64,000 nucleotides of DNA from Gilliamella sp. ESL0443 (GTDB taxonomy: Bacteria; Pseudomonadota; Gammaproteobacteria; Enterobacterales; Orbaceae), in NCBI RefSeq assembly GCF_019469165.1, contig NZ_CP048263.1, forward strand, positions 1,612,001 through 1,676,000, written 5' to 3'. Positions 27,650-37,306 of this stretch are shown in pieces. The translations under genes were made by a program, and so were the position numbers. The notes beneath the pieces were generated by a model. That model was given only the letters and a program-made list of their open reading frames with translations. It searched no databases and had not been told where the DNA came from. How positions within the stretch are numbered: the first letter of the stretch is position 1; the number at the start of each line of letters is the position of its first letter.

Positions 27650-29524
27650 ATGATAAAAAAAATATTGGTTACGCTATTTATCTTAATTTTGGTCATTGTT
27701 ATCAGTATCGCTTCCCTTATTATATTTGTTGATCCTAATAATTTTCGTGGTTACATCTCACAAACAGTGAAAGACAAAACAGGGTATGAACTGACTATAG
27801 AGGGCAATCTACGTTGGCATATCTGGCCTCAAGTTAGTATTTTAACTGATTCGGTTAAATTATCCGATAGCGGTGCAACAAAACCTCTTTTAACCGCTGA
27901 CAACATGAGGCTTGATGTTGAGCTTCTTCCTTTGTTTTCAAAAAATTTAGCAATTAAAAATGTATTTATTAAATCAGCAACAATCAATATTACGGATGAA
28001 AGCAAAGGTGAAAATGCTAAAAATAGCACTCAAGCTATAACTAATTCTTCTGAAAAACAACCATCTGAAGATAAAAAAAATCCATCTGATTGGAAGTTCA
28101 GTTTAAATAAGTTTGAAATAGCGGATAGTACAATTGCATTTCAGCATAATCGTGATTTGATAAATTTCAGAAATATTAATCTGTTATTAGAAAAAAATAA
28201 CGATAAAAACCTTTCTCTTGAACTCAATGGGAATATCGATAAAAACCAGCAAGACTTATATTATTCATTAAACGCCAATATTGATTTAGCCCAATTCCCT
28301 GAAAAAGCAGTTATTGATTTAAAAAAATTGGATTACACGTTTAACGGCATAGTCAATTCAGAAAAAGAGATAAAAGGTAATGTAACTGGCGTATTTAATT
28401 ATCAAAAAGCACCAATGCAATTGGATAGCCAAAATTTGGTTTTCTCAATTAACGATAATGATTTTACAAGTAAGATCAATGTCCGTTTTGATAACAAACC
28501 GGTGATCGATTTCCAATTAAATTCAAATAAATTTGATTTAACACCTTTTATCCAAAAAAATGAAAATTCAACGAAAAGTACTAACGTTCAACAAACTTCA
28601 CCAGTTGTATCGAATGTTTCCAAAAATGATAATGAATTAAGTATGCTTAATTCATTTGATGGAAAAGCAAAAATAAATATCAAAGAAGTCAAAGCGGATA
28701 AAATTGCATTAGGTAATTTGAATGTTGAAGTTGACAATCAAGATGGTATAGCAAACTTAAAAAATCTAACTTTCAATTTTGCAAATGGGCAAATTGCTGC
28801 CAACGGCACCGCTAATGGTAAACAAAAAAACCCACAAGTTAAATTGAATACTAAAGTTAGCAATATCAATTTAAGCTCATTTTTTACGCAAATGAATATG
28901 GCTTATGATCTTGATGGTATATTCAATGCTTCTGGAGTATTAGAAGCCAATACATTATCAACAACTAAATTATTAGAGAACATTAAAGGTAATGCTAATA
29001 TCGTCATTACTAATGCTAAACTAAATAATATTAACATCCAAAGCATCATCGAAAATGCCGCCGCGAAATATAGCAATGGTAATATAAGTTCTGAAAATCA
29101 TAAAAAATATACTGAGTTTCATAAAATCACAACCAATGCTTATATAAATCAAGGTAACATTGATCTTAATCCACTCAATGCAAACTCTGAAACATTAAAT
29201 GTGATAGATAGTTCAGGAAGAGTGGGAATGGTTAATCGTGATTTAGATGTTAATCTAAATATAAAAATATTAGGTGGTTGGAATAGTAAAAGTGAAACTA
29301 TTGCAAAACTACAAAAAGTGACTATACCACTACGTATATATGGTCAATTTTCTAATTTACACTATCAACTAGATATTGCCAAAATAGTATCTGATGTGCT
29401 TAGTGATAAATTACAACAACGTTTAGATAAGCTACGTGATAAATTAGAAAACAATGGTTCCAGAGATAAAGATAAATCTAGACAAAAAGCAGTTGATATT
29501 TTAGGTGAATTTATCAAGAAATAA
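27650..29524 (+). CDS. asmA: AsmA-family inner-membrane-anchored protein
   Basis: AsmA and relatives (TamB, YhdP) are bridge-like proteins thought to affect lipid traffic and outer-membrane assembly. The 624 residues start with one membrane segment (about 4-26) and the N-terminal DPNNFRGYISQTVKDKTGYEL motif (in part: DPNNFRGYIS), then a long periplasmic part rich in beta-strand repeats, ending in a C-terminal AsmA-like domain with a charged coiled tail. AAAGGA precedes the ATG. Position after dcd agrees with E. coli. The exact substrate is unknown. Confidence 0.9.
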   Translation: MIKKILVTLFILILVIVISIASLIIFVDPNNFRGYISQTVKDKTGYELTIEGNLRWHIWPQVSILTDSVKLSDSGATKPLLTADNMRLDVELLPLFSKNLAIKNVFIKSATINITDESKGENAKNSTQAITNSSEKQPSEDKKNPSDWKFSLNKFEIADSTIAFQHNRDLINFRNINLLLEKNNDKNLSLELNGNIDKNQQDLYYSLNANIDLAQFPEKAVIDLKKLDYTFNGIVNSEKEIKGNVTGVFNYQKAPMQLDSQNLVFSINDNDFTSKINVRFDNKPVIDFQLNSNKFDLTPFIQKNENSTKSTNVQQTSPVVSNVSKNDNELSMLNSFDGKAKINIKEVKADKIALGNLNVEVDNQDGIANLKNLTFNFANGQIAANGTANGKQKNPQVKLNTKVSNINLSSFFTQMNMAYDLDGIFNASGVLEANTLSTTKLLENIKGNANIVITNAKLNNINIQSIIENAAAKYSNGNISSENHKKYTEFHKITTNAYINQGNIDLNPLNANSETLNVIDSSGRVGMVNRDLDVNLNIKILGGWNSKSETIAKLQKVTIPLRIYGQFSNLHYQLDIAKIVSDVLSDKLQQRLDKLRDKLENNGSRDKDKSRQKAVDILGEFIKK

Positions 29525-29553
29525 ATATTTGATGAAATAATGATAATAGATAT

Positions 29554-29586
29554 AAAAAAGGTGAGCTAAATAACTCACCTTTTTTT
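29554..29586. terminator. Bidirectional terminator between asmA and hslU
   Basis: AAAAAAGGTGAG / CTCACCTTTTTT with an eight-base loop has an A-run on one side and a T-run on the other, ideal for two convergent genes. Confidence 0.93.
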
Positions 29587-29605
29587 ATTCAATTAATCTA
29601 TTTGA

Positions 29606-30934
29606 TTATAAAATGAATTTGCTCAAATCTTCATCAGCAACAAGTTTATCAAGATGATCGCTGACATATTTAGCATCAATTGTAATGGTTTGACCACCCA
29701 ATTCACTGGCTTCGAAAGAAACCTCTTCCATCAAACGTTCAAGCACAGTATGCAAACGGCGAGCACCGATATTCTCATTTTGTTCATTAACTTGCCAAGC
29801 AGATTCAGCAATTTTACGAATCCCATCTGGTGTAAAATCAATATTAACACCTTCTGTTGCCATTAATGCTTTATATTGCACTGTTAACGACGCATTAGGT
29901 TCCGTTAAAATACGCTCAAAATCTTCACTAGTTAATGCTTGTAATTCAACGCGAATTGGTAAACGTCCTTGCAGCTCAGGAATCAAATCTGAAGGACTTG
30001 CAGTTTGGAACGCACCTGATGCGATAAACAAAATATGATCAGTTTTTACTGAACCATGTTTAGTTGAAACAGTACAACCTTCAACAAGTGGTAGTAAATC
30101 ACGCTGAACACCTTCACGTGAAACATCAGGACCAGATGAATTACCACGCTTACACACCTTATCGATCTCATCGATAAACACAATACCATTTTGCTCGACA
30201 GCTTCAATGGCTTCGTGTTTAAGATCATCGGGATTAACCAATTTAGCAGCTTCTTCTTCAATTAGCTGTTTCAAGGCATCTTTGATCTTCATTTTACGAG
30301 CTTTGGTTTTTTGACCACCTAAATTTTGAAACATTGACTGAAGTTGGTTGGTCATCTCTTCCATACCTGGCGGTGCCATAATTTCAACACCAATATTAAC
30401 GCCAGCTATTTCAATCTCAATTTCCTTATCATCAAGAGCGCCTTCACGTAATTTTTTTCTAAATGCTTGTCTAGCAGTTGAATCATTATTGTTTTCAACT
30501 TGTCCCCAACCATCTTTTGCTGGCGGTACTAGCACATCTAAAATACGTTCTTCAGCTAATTCTTCTGCTCTATTACGATTTCGTTCAATTGCTTCTTGAC
30601 GAATCATCTTAACAGCAGAATCGGTAAGATCACGAATGATTGAGTCAACTTCTTTACCTACATAACCAACTTCCGTAAATTTTGTGGCCTCTACTTTGAT
30701 AAATGGAGCATGTGCAAGTTTAGCTAATCGTCTTGCGATTTCTGTTTTACCCACCCCTGTTGGGCCTATCATAAGAATATTTTTTGGGGTAACTTCATGA
30801 CGTAATGCTTCATCAAGTTGCATACGACGCCAGCGATTACGTAAAGCAATAGCAACAGAACGTTTTGCTTTATCTTGTCCAATAATATGTTGGTTTAATT
30901 CGCTTACAATTTCGCGAGGAGTCATTTCAGACAT
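29606..30934 (-). CDS. hslU: ATP-dependent protease ATPase subunit HslU (ClpY)
   Basis: HslU unfolds proteins with ATP and feeds them to the HslV peptidase. The 442 residues match E. coli (443): [21 protein letters not shown] near the start (shown in part), Walker [10 protein letters not shown], the pore motif region [14 protein letters not shown], Walker B VFIDEIDK, sensor regions and the C-terminal LSKFIL tail that docks into HslV. It follows hslV by 28 bases, one operon under the heat-shock-like promoter upstream of hslV. Confidence 0.97.
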   Translation of the reverse strand: MSEMTPREIVSELNQHIIGQDKAKRSVAIALRNRWRRMQLDEALRHEVTPKNILMIGPTGVGKTEIARRLAKLAHAPFIKVEATKFTEVGYVGKEVDSIIRDLTDSAVKMIRQEAIERNRNRAEELAEERILDVLVPPAKDGWGQVENNNDSTARQAFRKKLREGALDDKEIEIEIAGVNIGVEIMAPPGMEEMTNQLQSMFQNLGGQKTKARKMKIKDALKQLIEEEAAKLVNPDDLKHEAIEAVEQNGIVFIDEIDKVCKRGNSSGPDVSREGVQRDLLPLVEGCTVSTKHGSVKTDHILFIASGAFQTASPSDLIPELQGRLPIRVELQALTSEDFERILTEPNASLTVQYKALMATEGVNIDFTPDGIRKIAESAWQVNEQNENIGARRLHTVLERLMEEVSFEASELGGQTITIDAKYVSDHLDKLVADEDLSKFIL

Positions 30935-30962
30935 AATAATATTTCTCTTAAATCAGTTTTAA

Positions 30963-31490
30963 TTAGTAATTAAGCTCTTCAATAGTTTGGAAGTTATTGG
31001 TGTAAACACAAATGTCACCAGCTATTGATAGCGATTTTTGTACAATATCATGTGCAGATAATGAAGTATTATCTAATAAAGCTCTTGCAGCAGCTTGAGC
31101 ATAAGGTCCACCAGATCCAATCGCAATCAGATCATCTTCTGGTTGAATAACATCCCCTGTACCAGTAATAATTAATGATGCGGTTTCATCAGCTACAGCA
31201 AGTAATGCTTCTAACTTACGCAACATCCTATCGGTTCGCCAATCTTTGGCTAGTTCAACTGCTGCTTTAGTTAAATGACCTTGGTGCATTTCTAATTTAC
31301 GTTCAAATAATTCAAATAATGTAAAAGCATCTGCTGTACCTCCAGCAAATCCTGCTATCACTTTATTATTGTATAAACGGCGAACTTTTCGAGCATTACC
31401 CTTCATAATAATTCGTTCACCTAATGTAACTTGCCCATCGCCTCCAATAACGACTTGACCTTCACGACGGACACTGACAATTGTTGTCAT
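30963..31490 (-). CDS. hslV: ATP-dependent protease peptidase subunit HslV (ClpQ)
   Basis: HslV is the proteasome-like peptidase whose N-terminal threonine, exposed after Met removal (MTTIVSVRR), is the nucleophile. The 175 residues continue with [20 protein letters not shown] (in part: GGDGQVTLG), [15 protein letters not shown], and the [15 protein letters not shown] motif. GGAGCAG precedes the ATG. First gene of hslVU, with a sigma-32-like promoter 50-80 bases upstream. The neighbouring block on the other side is tolA rather than ftsN or cytR as in enterics. Confidence 0.97.
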   Translation of the reverse strand: MTTIVSVRREGQVVIGGDGQVTLGERIIMKGNARKVRRLYNNKVIAGFAGGTADAFTLFELFERKLEMHQGHLTKAAVELAKDWRTDRMLRKLEALLAVADETASLIITGTGDVIQPEDDLIAIGSGGPYAQAAARALLDNTSLSAHDIVQKSLSIAGDICVYTNNFQTIEELNY

Positions 31491-31540
31491 ATTCTGCTCC
31501 TTCTCTTACTAAAACACTTATTTCGGAATGAATAGAGAAT

Positions 31541-31568
31541 ATATTGGGATGATTAGTAAATTTTCAAC
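31541..31568 (-). promoter_or_regulatory. Heat-shock (sigma-32) type promoter of hslVU
   Basis: On the minus strand GTTGAAA, a 13-base spacer, and CCCAATAT match the sigma-32 consensus (CTTGAAA, 13-17 bases, CCCCATNT) at all but two positions. It lies about 50 bases upstream of hslV, which is a heat-shock operon in E. coli. Confidence 0.7.
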
Positions 31569-31655
31569 ATCTGATTATTAAAATGCGAAATATTTATTTA
31601 TTAATAGATGGAATAGTTAAATATGGTATTGAGATTTAAGCAGTTCAGATCTTAC

Positions 31656-32681
31656 TTATTTGGGTTGGAAATCAATAGTCATTGTTTTAACTTCATTGTA
31701 TAACTTACTAGAAGGTTTTGGTATAACCGCTAATTTAGTAGCTGCTAAAGCCTCTCGACATAAATCAGCATCACCGCCTTTTGAGGTTACATTCAGCAAT
31801 AAACCATCAGGCGCTATCTGGATTTGTAATGTACAAGTTTTTCCTCGATAAAGATTTTGCGGATTAATAAACTTATTGCTAATTGCATTTTGTACTAACG
31901 ATCGATATTTATTTAATTCGCCATCTGAGACACCTCTACGACTAGCTGCACCACCGGAAACATCAGGAGAGCCTGATGTAAGACCGCCTAAGAGATCATT
32001 AAGCGCTTTATCCTTTTTTGCTTGCTCAGCCCTTTTTGCAGCTGCGGCCTTTTCGGCGGCAGCTTTCTCGGCAGCGGCTTTTTCTGCAGCGGCTTTCTCT
32101 GCAGCAGCCTTTTCTGCAGCGGCTTTCTCAGCAGCAGCCTTTTCTGCAGCGGCTTTTTCTGCGGCAGCCTTTTCTGCAGCGGCTTTCTCAGCAGCAGCCT
32201 TTTCTGCAGCGGCTTTTTCTGCGGCAGCCTTTTCTGCAGCAGCTTTCTCTGCAGCAGCCTTTTCTGCAGCAGCTTTCTCGGCAGCGGCTTTTTCAGCAGC
32301 AGCTTTTTCGGCAGCGGCTTTTTCAGCGGCAGCTTTTTCGGCAGCGGCTTTCTCAGCAGCAGCCTTTTCAGCAGCAGCTTTTTCGGCTTCGGCTTTTTCG
32401 GCTAATTCTTTAACTTGTTTGTCTAATTGCTCTTGACGCTGTTGATTTGCTTTTTCCTGATTAACTTGCGCCTGCAATTGTCTTTGATATTGTTCGGTCA
32501 TAACTGACGGATCAATCATGATTGCGTCAATAGAATTACCATTAATGCTACCGTAATTTTCTCCATTATCATCAGGAATAAATTGATATCCTAAAACAAT
32601 AATCAATATACCATGTAAAATAATGGATATGATAACTGGTAGACTTAGTTTTGATCTTAACTTGTTAGACATTGCTGACAT
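31656..32681 (-). CDS. tolA: Tol-Pal envelope protein TolA with a long AEKAA repeat arm
   Basis: TolA spans the periplasm and links the TolQR motor to outer-membrane Pal, aiding constriction of the envelope in division. The 341 residues comprise an N-terminal membrane segment (about 14-32), an alpha-helical arm (about 75-215) made almost wholly of AEKAA units (about 23 tandem copies), and a C-terminal domain (about 225-341) with YRSLVQNAISNKF and the cysteine-bearing GKTCTLQIQIAPDG. Order tolQ-tolR-tolA is conserved, but tolB and pal do not follow; hslV does. Confidence 0.94.
   Translation of the reverse strand: MSAMSNKLRSKLSLPVIISIILHGILIIVLGYQFIPDDNGENYGSINGNSIDAIMIDPSVMTEQYQRQLQAQVNQEKANQQRQEQLDKQVKELAEKAEAEKAAAEKAAAEKAAAEKAAAEKAAAEKAAAEKAAAEKAAAEKAAAEKAAAEKAAAEKAAAEKAAAEKAAAEKAAAEKAAAEKAAAEKAAAEKAAAEKAAAEKAAAEKAAAEKAAAAKRAEQAKKDKALNDLLGGLTSGSPDVSGGAASRRGVSDGELNKYRSLVQNAISNKFINPQNLYRGKTCTLQIQIAPDGLLLNVTSKGGDADLCREALAATKLAVIPKPSSKLYNEVKTMTIDFQPK
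32035..32395 (-). repeat. 15-base tandem repeat inside tolA
   Basis: About 23 near-identical 15-base units (minus strand sense GCAGCXGAAAARGCX-like) encode AEKAA pentapeptides. Several neighbouring units are identical over 30 bases or more, so slippage or recombination could change arm length. Length differences are expected between related strains. Confidence 0.9.
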
Positions 32682-32698
32682 TTTTTATAATTATTAAT

Positions 32699-33118
32699 TT
32701 AAATTGGTTGAGTCATCAAACCGACAGATTTAACACCCGCAGATTGAAGCAAATTCAAAGCTTTTATAATTTCTTCATAAGGAACTTGTTTAGCTCCACC
32801 GACTAAAAATACTGCTTTATCATTTAATGACATTTGCTGTTTAACTTCTGCAACAATTTGCTCTTGAGGTATATTCGATTGTCGATTTTGATCAATAATT
32901 ATTGCATAAACACCAACTCCGGAAACCTCAATAATAATTGGTTTATTATCGGAAGGTGAAACAGTTTTTGACTCTGTCGCTTCAGGCAGATCAACTTCAA
33001 CACTTTGACTAATAATTGGGGCTGTCGCCATAAAAATCAATACTAATACAAGCAATACGTCAAGTAACGGTACAATATTGATTTCTGATTTGGTTGAATA
33101 GCGTGAACGTCTACTCAT
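32699..33118 (-). CDS. tolR: Tol-Pal system protein TolR
   Basis: TolR (139 residues) has one membrane helix (about 15-35) with the conserved aspartate of the proton channel in VPLLDVLLVLVLIFMATAPI (shown in full length limit), and a periplasmic domain ending in LLQSAGVKSVGLMTQP, typical of the ExbD/TolR family. It works with TolQ to convert proton motive force into movement of TolA. The gene starts two bases after tolQ stops and ends 17 bases before tolA, so the three are one transcription unit. Confidence 0.95.
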   Translation of the reverse strand: MSRRSRYSTKSEINIVPLLDVLLVLVLIFMATAPIISQSVEVDLPEATESKTVSPSDNKPIIIEVSGVGVYAIIIDQNRQSNIPQEQIVAEVKQQMSLNDKAVFLVGGAKQVPYEEIIKALNLLQSAGVKSVGLMTQPI

Positions 33119-33120
33119 AA

Positions 33121-33801
33121 TTATTTCCTAACAGCTACTGCTTGACGTTGTAAAATTGTAGAAAACTCATCAATGAAGTTCAAATAGTTTTGTTCCATTC
33201 GACTTACACTTAATGATAATCGATTATATGCTAATACCGCTGGAATCGCCGCAAACAAACCAATAGCTGTTGCAATTAACGCTTCCGCAATACCTGGTGC
33301 AACCATTTGTAATGTAGCTTGCTTAACTGCGCCAAGTGAAATAAAGGCATGCATAATACCCCAAACAGTACCAAAAAGACCAATATATGGACTGATTGAA
33401 CCGACTGTTCCTAAGAATGGGATATGCAATTCTAAGTTATCTAATTCACGATTCATTGCTAAACGCATTGAACGAGATGCGCCATCTAATGCAGCTTCAG
33501 GCATATTTGGATTAATTTGATATAAACGAGAAAATTCTTTAAATCCCGAATAGAAAATATGTTCTGTGCCACAGATCTCTTCTTTATTGAATTTTGCTTT
33601 ATCAAAGAGCACATTTAAGTCTTCGGCAGACCAAAAACTATCGTCAAACTGTTCGACTTGTTTTTTTGCTTTGCTTAAAATTTTGCTACGTTGGAAAATG
33701 ATAGCCCAAGACATTACCGAAAATGCTAATAACAATAACATAACACCTTGTACTAAAAGTCCAGCTTGTAAAAATAGATCAATAATATTGAGATTATCCA
33801 C
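33121..33801 (-). CDS. tolQ: Tol-Pal system motor protein TolQ
   Basis: TolQ (226 residues) is a three-helix membrane protein of the ExbB/MotA family that forms the proton-driven motor with TolR. It shows [20 protein letters not shown] (first helix), [20 protein letters not shown] and [20 protein letters not shown] (second and third). The start is GTG at 33801, immediately after the ybgC stop codon; E. coli tolQ has the same arrangement. Together ybgC-tolQRA form one operon behind the cydX terminator. Confidence 0.95.
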   Translation of the reverse strand: MDNLNIIDLFLQAGLLVQGVMLLLLAFSVMSWAIIFQRSKILSKAKKQVEQFDDSFWSAEDLNVLFDKAKFNKEEICGTEHIFYSGFKEFSRLYQINPNMPEAALDGASRSMRLAMNRELDNLELHIPFLGTVGSISPYIGLFGTVWGIMHAFISLGAVKQATLQMVAPGIAEALIATAIGLFAAIPAVLAYNRLSLSVSRMEQNYLNFIDEFSTILQRQAVAVRK

Positions 33802-34197
33802 TTAAATTAACTCCAAAACTAATAACTTGGGAAGCGCACACGGCTTCATTTTAGTCATATTGACACAAGCAATAACGACATCAGCGCTGCTGATAATTTG
33901 CTTATTCTGGTTTAAAATTGTCTGTTTAAAAATAATAGACGCCTTACGAATTTGCTCAACCTTAGTGCTGATAGTTAGCATGTCATCTAAACGGGCTGGA
34001 AAATCGTAGCTAATATCCATCTTTTTGACAACAAATGCAATACTTTCCTGTAATAACTTTTGCTGACTAATATCAAGATGTCTTAGCATTTCCGTTCTAG
34101 CTCGTTCAAAGAAGGCTAGATACCTAGCATGATAAACTACTCCGCCAGCATCTGTGTCTTCATAATAGACTCTTGCATTCCAATTGAATTGTTTCAT
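33802..34197 (-). CDS. ybgC: Acyl-CoA thioesterase YbgC, Tol-Pal associated
   Basis: YbgC (131 residues) is a hotdog-fold thioesterase that acts on short- and medium-chain acyl-CoA and is the first gene of the tol operon in most proteobacteria. The active-site motif YYEDTDAGGVVYHARYL contains the conserved aspartate (about 18), followed by FFERARTEMLR. The stop codon abuts the tolQ GTG start. Its link to Tol-Pal function is by position and by reported interactions with acyl carrier protein, not by known necessity. Confidence 0.94.
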   Translation of the reverse strand: MKQFNWNARVYYEDTDAGGVVYHARYLAFFERARTEMLRHLDISQQKLLQESIAFVVKKMDISYDFPARLDDMLTISTKVEQIRKASIIFKQTILNQNKQIISSADVVIACVNMTKMKPCALPKLLVLELI

Positions 34198-34329
34198 ATT
34201 TTATAATTTGAACAAAAAATTTGCGTCATTATATATGATTATAAAATTCGCTGCACTATGATATAAAAATAGTTAAATGAAAACAATTATCATTTGTTAA
34301 TTATTTGTCTAATATACAGCCCTATAACT

Positions 34330-34356
34330 AAAAAGGTGGCAATTTGCCACCTTTTT
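34330..34356 (-). terminator. Strong terminator after cydX
   Basis: AAAAAGGTGGCA / TGCCACCTTTTT, a perfect 12-pair stem with loop ATT and T-run on the minus strand. It separates cydABX from ybgC-tolQRA. No ybgE gene lies between. Confidence 0.93.
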
Positions 34357-34363
34357 ATTTATT

Positions 34364-34468
34364 TTATGACTCTTTAGTTTCTTTATCGTTATTTTCAAGC
34401 CAAAGTCCTGTAACAACTGCAAGCATACAAGCTGCAATTAATCCTGCTAACCATAGAAAGTAATACAT
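34364..34468 (-). CDS. cydX: Cytochrome bd-I oxidase small subunit CydX
   Basis: The 34 residues MYYFLWLAGLIAACMLAVVT followed by GLWLENNDKETKES match CydX in length and form: one membrane helix starting M[YW]YF.W, a tryptophan or alanine-rich core, and an acidic tail. CydX stabilises the haem groups of cytochrome bd. It lies ten bases after cydB, in the conserved order cydA-cydB-cydX, and is closed by a strong terminator. Too short for many gene finders. Confidence 0.93.
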   Translation of the reverse strand: MYYFLWLAGLIAACMLAVVTGLWLENNDKETKES

Positions 34469-34477
34469 AATAAATCC

Positions 34478-35614
34478 TTAATAAAGTGAATGTTTATTAT
34501 TTTCAATATGATTTTTATCTAAACGGCCAAACATCTTAATGTAACACCATGTGGTATAGAACAGAATGAGTGGTACAAAGATTAGTGCTACACCAAACAT
34601 GATATTAAGTGTTAATTGGCTAGAAGATGCGTCCCAAATTGTCAAACTCGCATTTGGCATAATGCTTGAAGGAATGATGAATGGGAATGTCGCAATACCA
34701 TATGTCAGTAATACACAAGCAATGGTTAGTGCAGAAGATAAAAACACTAATCCATTTTTATTTAAACTAGAAAATAAAATAGTAAATAAAGGTAATAAAA
34801 CACCTAAAGCTGGTACAACCCATAATATTGGATAGTTCATGTAATTTTTTAACCATGAAACATCTGTCGAAACAGTTTTGCTCAATGGGTTTGAAACACC
34901 ATTAGGATCTATAGCGCTAGTTACCTCATAACCATGAATACCGAAGGCAACCCAAACTCCAGCTAATACAAATGCAATTAACATAATTAAACTAGCTATT
35001 TGAGTTGCTTTTCTTGCTCTTAAATAAAGTTCACCAGAAGTTTTCATTTGCAACCAAGCACCACCATGAGCAACGATTAACATTAAACTCACAACACCTG
35101 CTAATATTGCAAATGGGTTAAGTAAACCAAAAAATGAACCATCATAAAAAGAGCGATAACTATTATCAAATCTAAATGGAACGCCTTCTAACAAGTTTCC
35201 GAATGCAACACCGAAAACAAGAGCAGGAACAAAGCTACCTAAAAAGATTGCAATATCCCACATATTACGCCATTTAGAATTTTCTAATTTACTACGATAA
35301 TCAAACCCAATTGGTCTAAAAAACAGTGCACATAACACCAAAATCATCGCAATATAAAATCCGGAAAAAGATACCGCATAAGCCATCGGCCAAGCAGCAA
35401 AAATACCTGCACCACCAGTAATTAACCAAACTTGGTTACCATCCCAGTGCGGTGCTATTGCATTTATCATAATACGGCGTTCAGTATCAGTTTTGCCAAT
35501 AAATGGTAGTAAGATACCAACACCCATATCAAATCCATCGGTGACAACAAAGGCGATTAACACAACGCTAATCAGCACCCACCAGGTGACTCTTACAATT
35601 TCATAATCAATCAT
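34478..35614 (-). CDS. cydB: Cytochrome bd-I ubiquinol oxidase subunit II
   Basis: CydB (378 residues) supports the haem b595/d site of the high-affinity terminal oxidase. It has about eight or nine membrane helices and family sequences VLIAFVVTDGFDMGVGILLP (full length limit), NAIAPHWDGNQVWLITGGAG and FFRPIGFDYR. Length equals E. coli CydB (379) within one residue. It starts 19 bases after cydA. The operon suits microaerobic life, for example in an insect gut; the habitat is inference. Confidence 0.96.
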   Translation of the reverse strand: MIDYEIVRVTWWVLISVVLIAFVVTDGFDMGVGILLPFIGKTDTERRIMINAIAPHWDGNQVWLITGGAGIFAAWPMAYAVSFSGFYIAMILVLCALFFRPIGFDYRSKLENSKWRNMWDIAIFLGSFVPALVFGVAFGNLLEGVPFRFDNSYRSFYDGSFFGLLNPFAILAGVVSLMLIVAHGGAWLQMKTSGELYLRARKATQIASLIMLIAFVLAGVWVAFGIHGYEVTSAIDPNGVSNPLSKTVSTDVSWLKNYMNYPILWVVPALGVLLPLFTILFSSLNKNGLVFLSSALTIACVLLTYGIATFPFIIPSSIMPNASLTIWDASSSQLTLNIMFGVALIFVPLILFYTTWCYIKMFGRLDKNHIENNKHSLY

Positions 35615-35633
35615 TGTATATACTCCCTATGCC

Positions 35634-37205
35634 TTATTCTGATATCGATTGTGTTTTTTCATAATGATAGCTGCCAGTACCTAAAGAGCTTGGTCCTAAT
35701 CGAGCAAACTTAAACATTAAGAACATCTCAGCAACTAAGAACATTGTATAAAGTCCACAAATAAGAACCATAGTGAATAGTACTTCACCTGGAGTTAATG
35801 ATGAATTAGCTACTCCAGTTGGCAATATGTCTTGAATTGCCCAAGGTTGACGACCATATTCTGCAACAAACCAACCACATTCACATGCTAACCAAGGGAA
35901 TGGGAGTGATAAAAGAAGTAAACGGCATAACCAACGTTTTTCACCAATTTTATTTTTGTAAGTTGACCATAAAGCAAGGCCAGTACCTAAAATCATTAAT
36001 AAACCAAAGCCAACCATTCCTCTAAATGCCCAGAATAAAGGCCATACAGCTGGGATTGAATCTTCAGTCGCTGCTTTAATATGTTCTTCAGTAGCTTCTG
36101 GAATTGTTAGGTTATCTTTATCGGTAAAACGTTTAACTAGGTAACCATAGCCTAAATCAACTTTATTATCTTCAAAGGCTTTTAAAACCGCAGGGTCTTT
36201 ATCGCCTTTTTGAATTTTTTCTAAACTAGAATAAGCGACAATACCATTACGAATTCGAGTCTCATTATCCGCTAAAATATCTTTTAAACCAGTTACTTTG
36301 GTATCTAATGAGCGAGTTGTCATAATTCCCATCACATAAGGAATTTCAACCGCAAACAAGTTCTCTTTTTTCTCTTGTGAAGGGAACGCTATAACGTTGA
36401 ACGATGCAGGTGCTGGTTGAGTTTCCCATTCAGCTTCAATTGCAGCTAATTTAACCGGCTGTACAGTAGTCATTTCATGACCAGCTTCATCACCCATAAT
36501 AGCGACCACAATTGACATAATAAAACCAAATACTGCAGCTACAGCAAAAGAGCGCTTAGCAAATGGTAAATCACGTTTTTTGAGTAAATAATATGAACTA
36601 ATACTTAAGACAAAAATAGCACCAGTTAAATAACCCGCTGCTACGGTGTGAACGAATTTATATTGAGCAACAGAATTGGTAATTAACTCAAAAAAACTTT
36701 GCATTTCCATTCTTGAGTTAATCGGATTAAAGTCTGAACCGACAGGGAACTGCATCCAACCATTGGCAACTAAAATCCAGAGCGCAGAAAGATTAGAACC
36801 AAAAGCCACGCACCAAGTGACCATTAAATGCTTGCCACGGCTTAATCTATCCCATCCAAAAAAGAATAAACCAACCATGGTTGATTCTAAGAAAAATGCC
36901 ATTAATCCTTCTATTGCAAGCGGTGCACCGAAAATATCACCTACATAATGCGAATAATAAGACCAATTTGTACCAAACTGAAATTCCATAGTTAAACCAG
37001 TAGCAACACCAACAGCGAAGTTGATACCAAATAGTTTACCCCAGAATTTAGTCATATCTTTCCAGACTTGCTTACCACTAACAACGTATACCGTTTCCAT
37101 AATTGCAAGCATAAACGCCATACCAAGCGTTAATGGTACAAAAATAAAATGATACATCGCAGTGAGTGCAAACTGAAGGCGTGACAGTTCTACTATATCT
37201 AACAT
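35634..37205 (-). CDS. cydA: Cytochrome bd-I ubiquinol oxidase subunit I
   Basis: CydA (523 residues) binds ubiquinol and the three haems; it reduces oxygen to water with high affinity. Sequence features: [20 protein letters not shown] with the haem-ligand histidine (19), [23 protein letters not shown] region with the second ligand, and a long Q-loop (about 250-380, including [16 protein letters not shown]), as in the E. coli long-Q type. An FNR-like site and a fair promoter precede it (37253-37295). It is transcribed with cydB and cydX. Confidence 0.96.
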   Translation of the reverse strand: MLDIVELSRLQFALTAMYHFIFVPLTLGMAFMLAIMETVYVVSGKQVWKDMTKFWGKLFGINFAVGVATGLTMEFQFGTNWSYYSHYVGDIFGAPLAIEGLMAFFLESTMVGLFFFGWDRLSRGKHLMVTWCVAFGSNLSALWILVANGWMQFPVGSDFNPINSRMEMQSFFELITNSVAQYKFVHTVAAGYLTGAIFVLSISSYYLLKKRDLPFAKRSFAVAAVFGFIMSIVVAIMGDEAGHEMTTVQPVKLAAIEAEWETQPAPASFNVIAFPSQEKKENLFAVEIPYVMGIMTTRSLDTKVTGLKDILADNETRIRNGIVAYSSLEKIQKGDKDPAVLKAFEDNKVDLGYGYLVKRFTDKDNLTIPEATEEHIKAATEDSIPAVWPLFWAFRGMVGFGLLMILGTGLALWSTYKNKIGEKRWLCRLLLLSLPFPWLACECGWFVAEYGRQPWAIQDILPTGVANSSLTPGEVLFTMVLICGLYTMFLVAEMFLMFKFARLGPSSLGTGSYHYEKTQSISE

Positions 37206-37252
37206 AAAGCGCTCCCTTATCCTTAAATGCCCACAAATTTTGTAACGTTATT

Positions 37253-37295
37253 ATTGTACAACAAAATTTAATGAATAAAAATTGATTAATGTCAA
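37253..37295 (-). promoter_or_regulatory. Probable cydA promoter with FNR-like site
   Basis: TTGAT-TAAT-GTCAA (37282-37295) differs from the FNR consensus TTGAT-N4-ATCAA at one base. On the minus strand a -10 TACAAT lies at 37253-37258, giving a start near 37246; the FNR-like site is then centred about 42 bases upstream, the position for activation by FNR. This agrees with oxygen control of cyd in other gammaproteobacteria, where FNR and ArcA act. Confidence 0.55.
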
Positions 37296-37306
37296 AAAAA
37301 TAAAAC

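Noticed and set aside
32035-32395. Regular repeats as a possible CRISPR array
   Set aside because: Units are contiguous 15-base coding repeats without unique spacers, inside tolA.
31876-32436. Long plus-strand frames (186, 131 and 127 codons) opposite tolA
   Set aside because: They are low-complexity antisense readings of the AEKAA repeat (AFSAA, LFLRQP and SFLCS units); all frames stay open because the repeat lacks stops.
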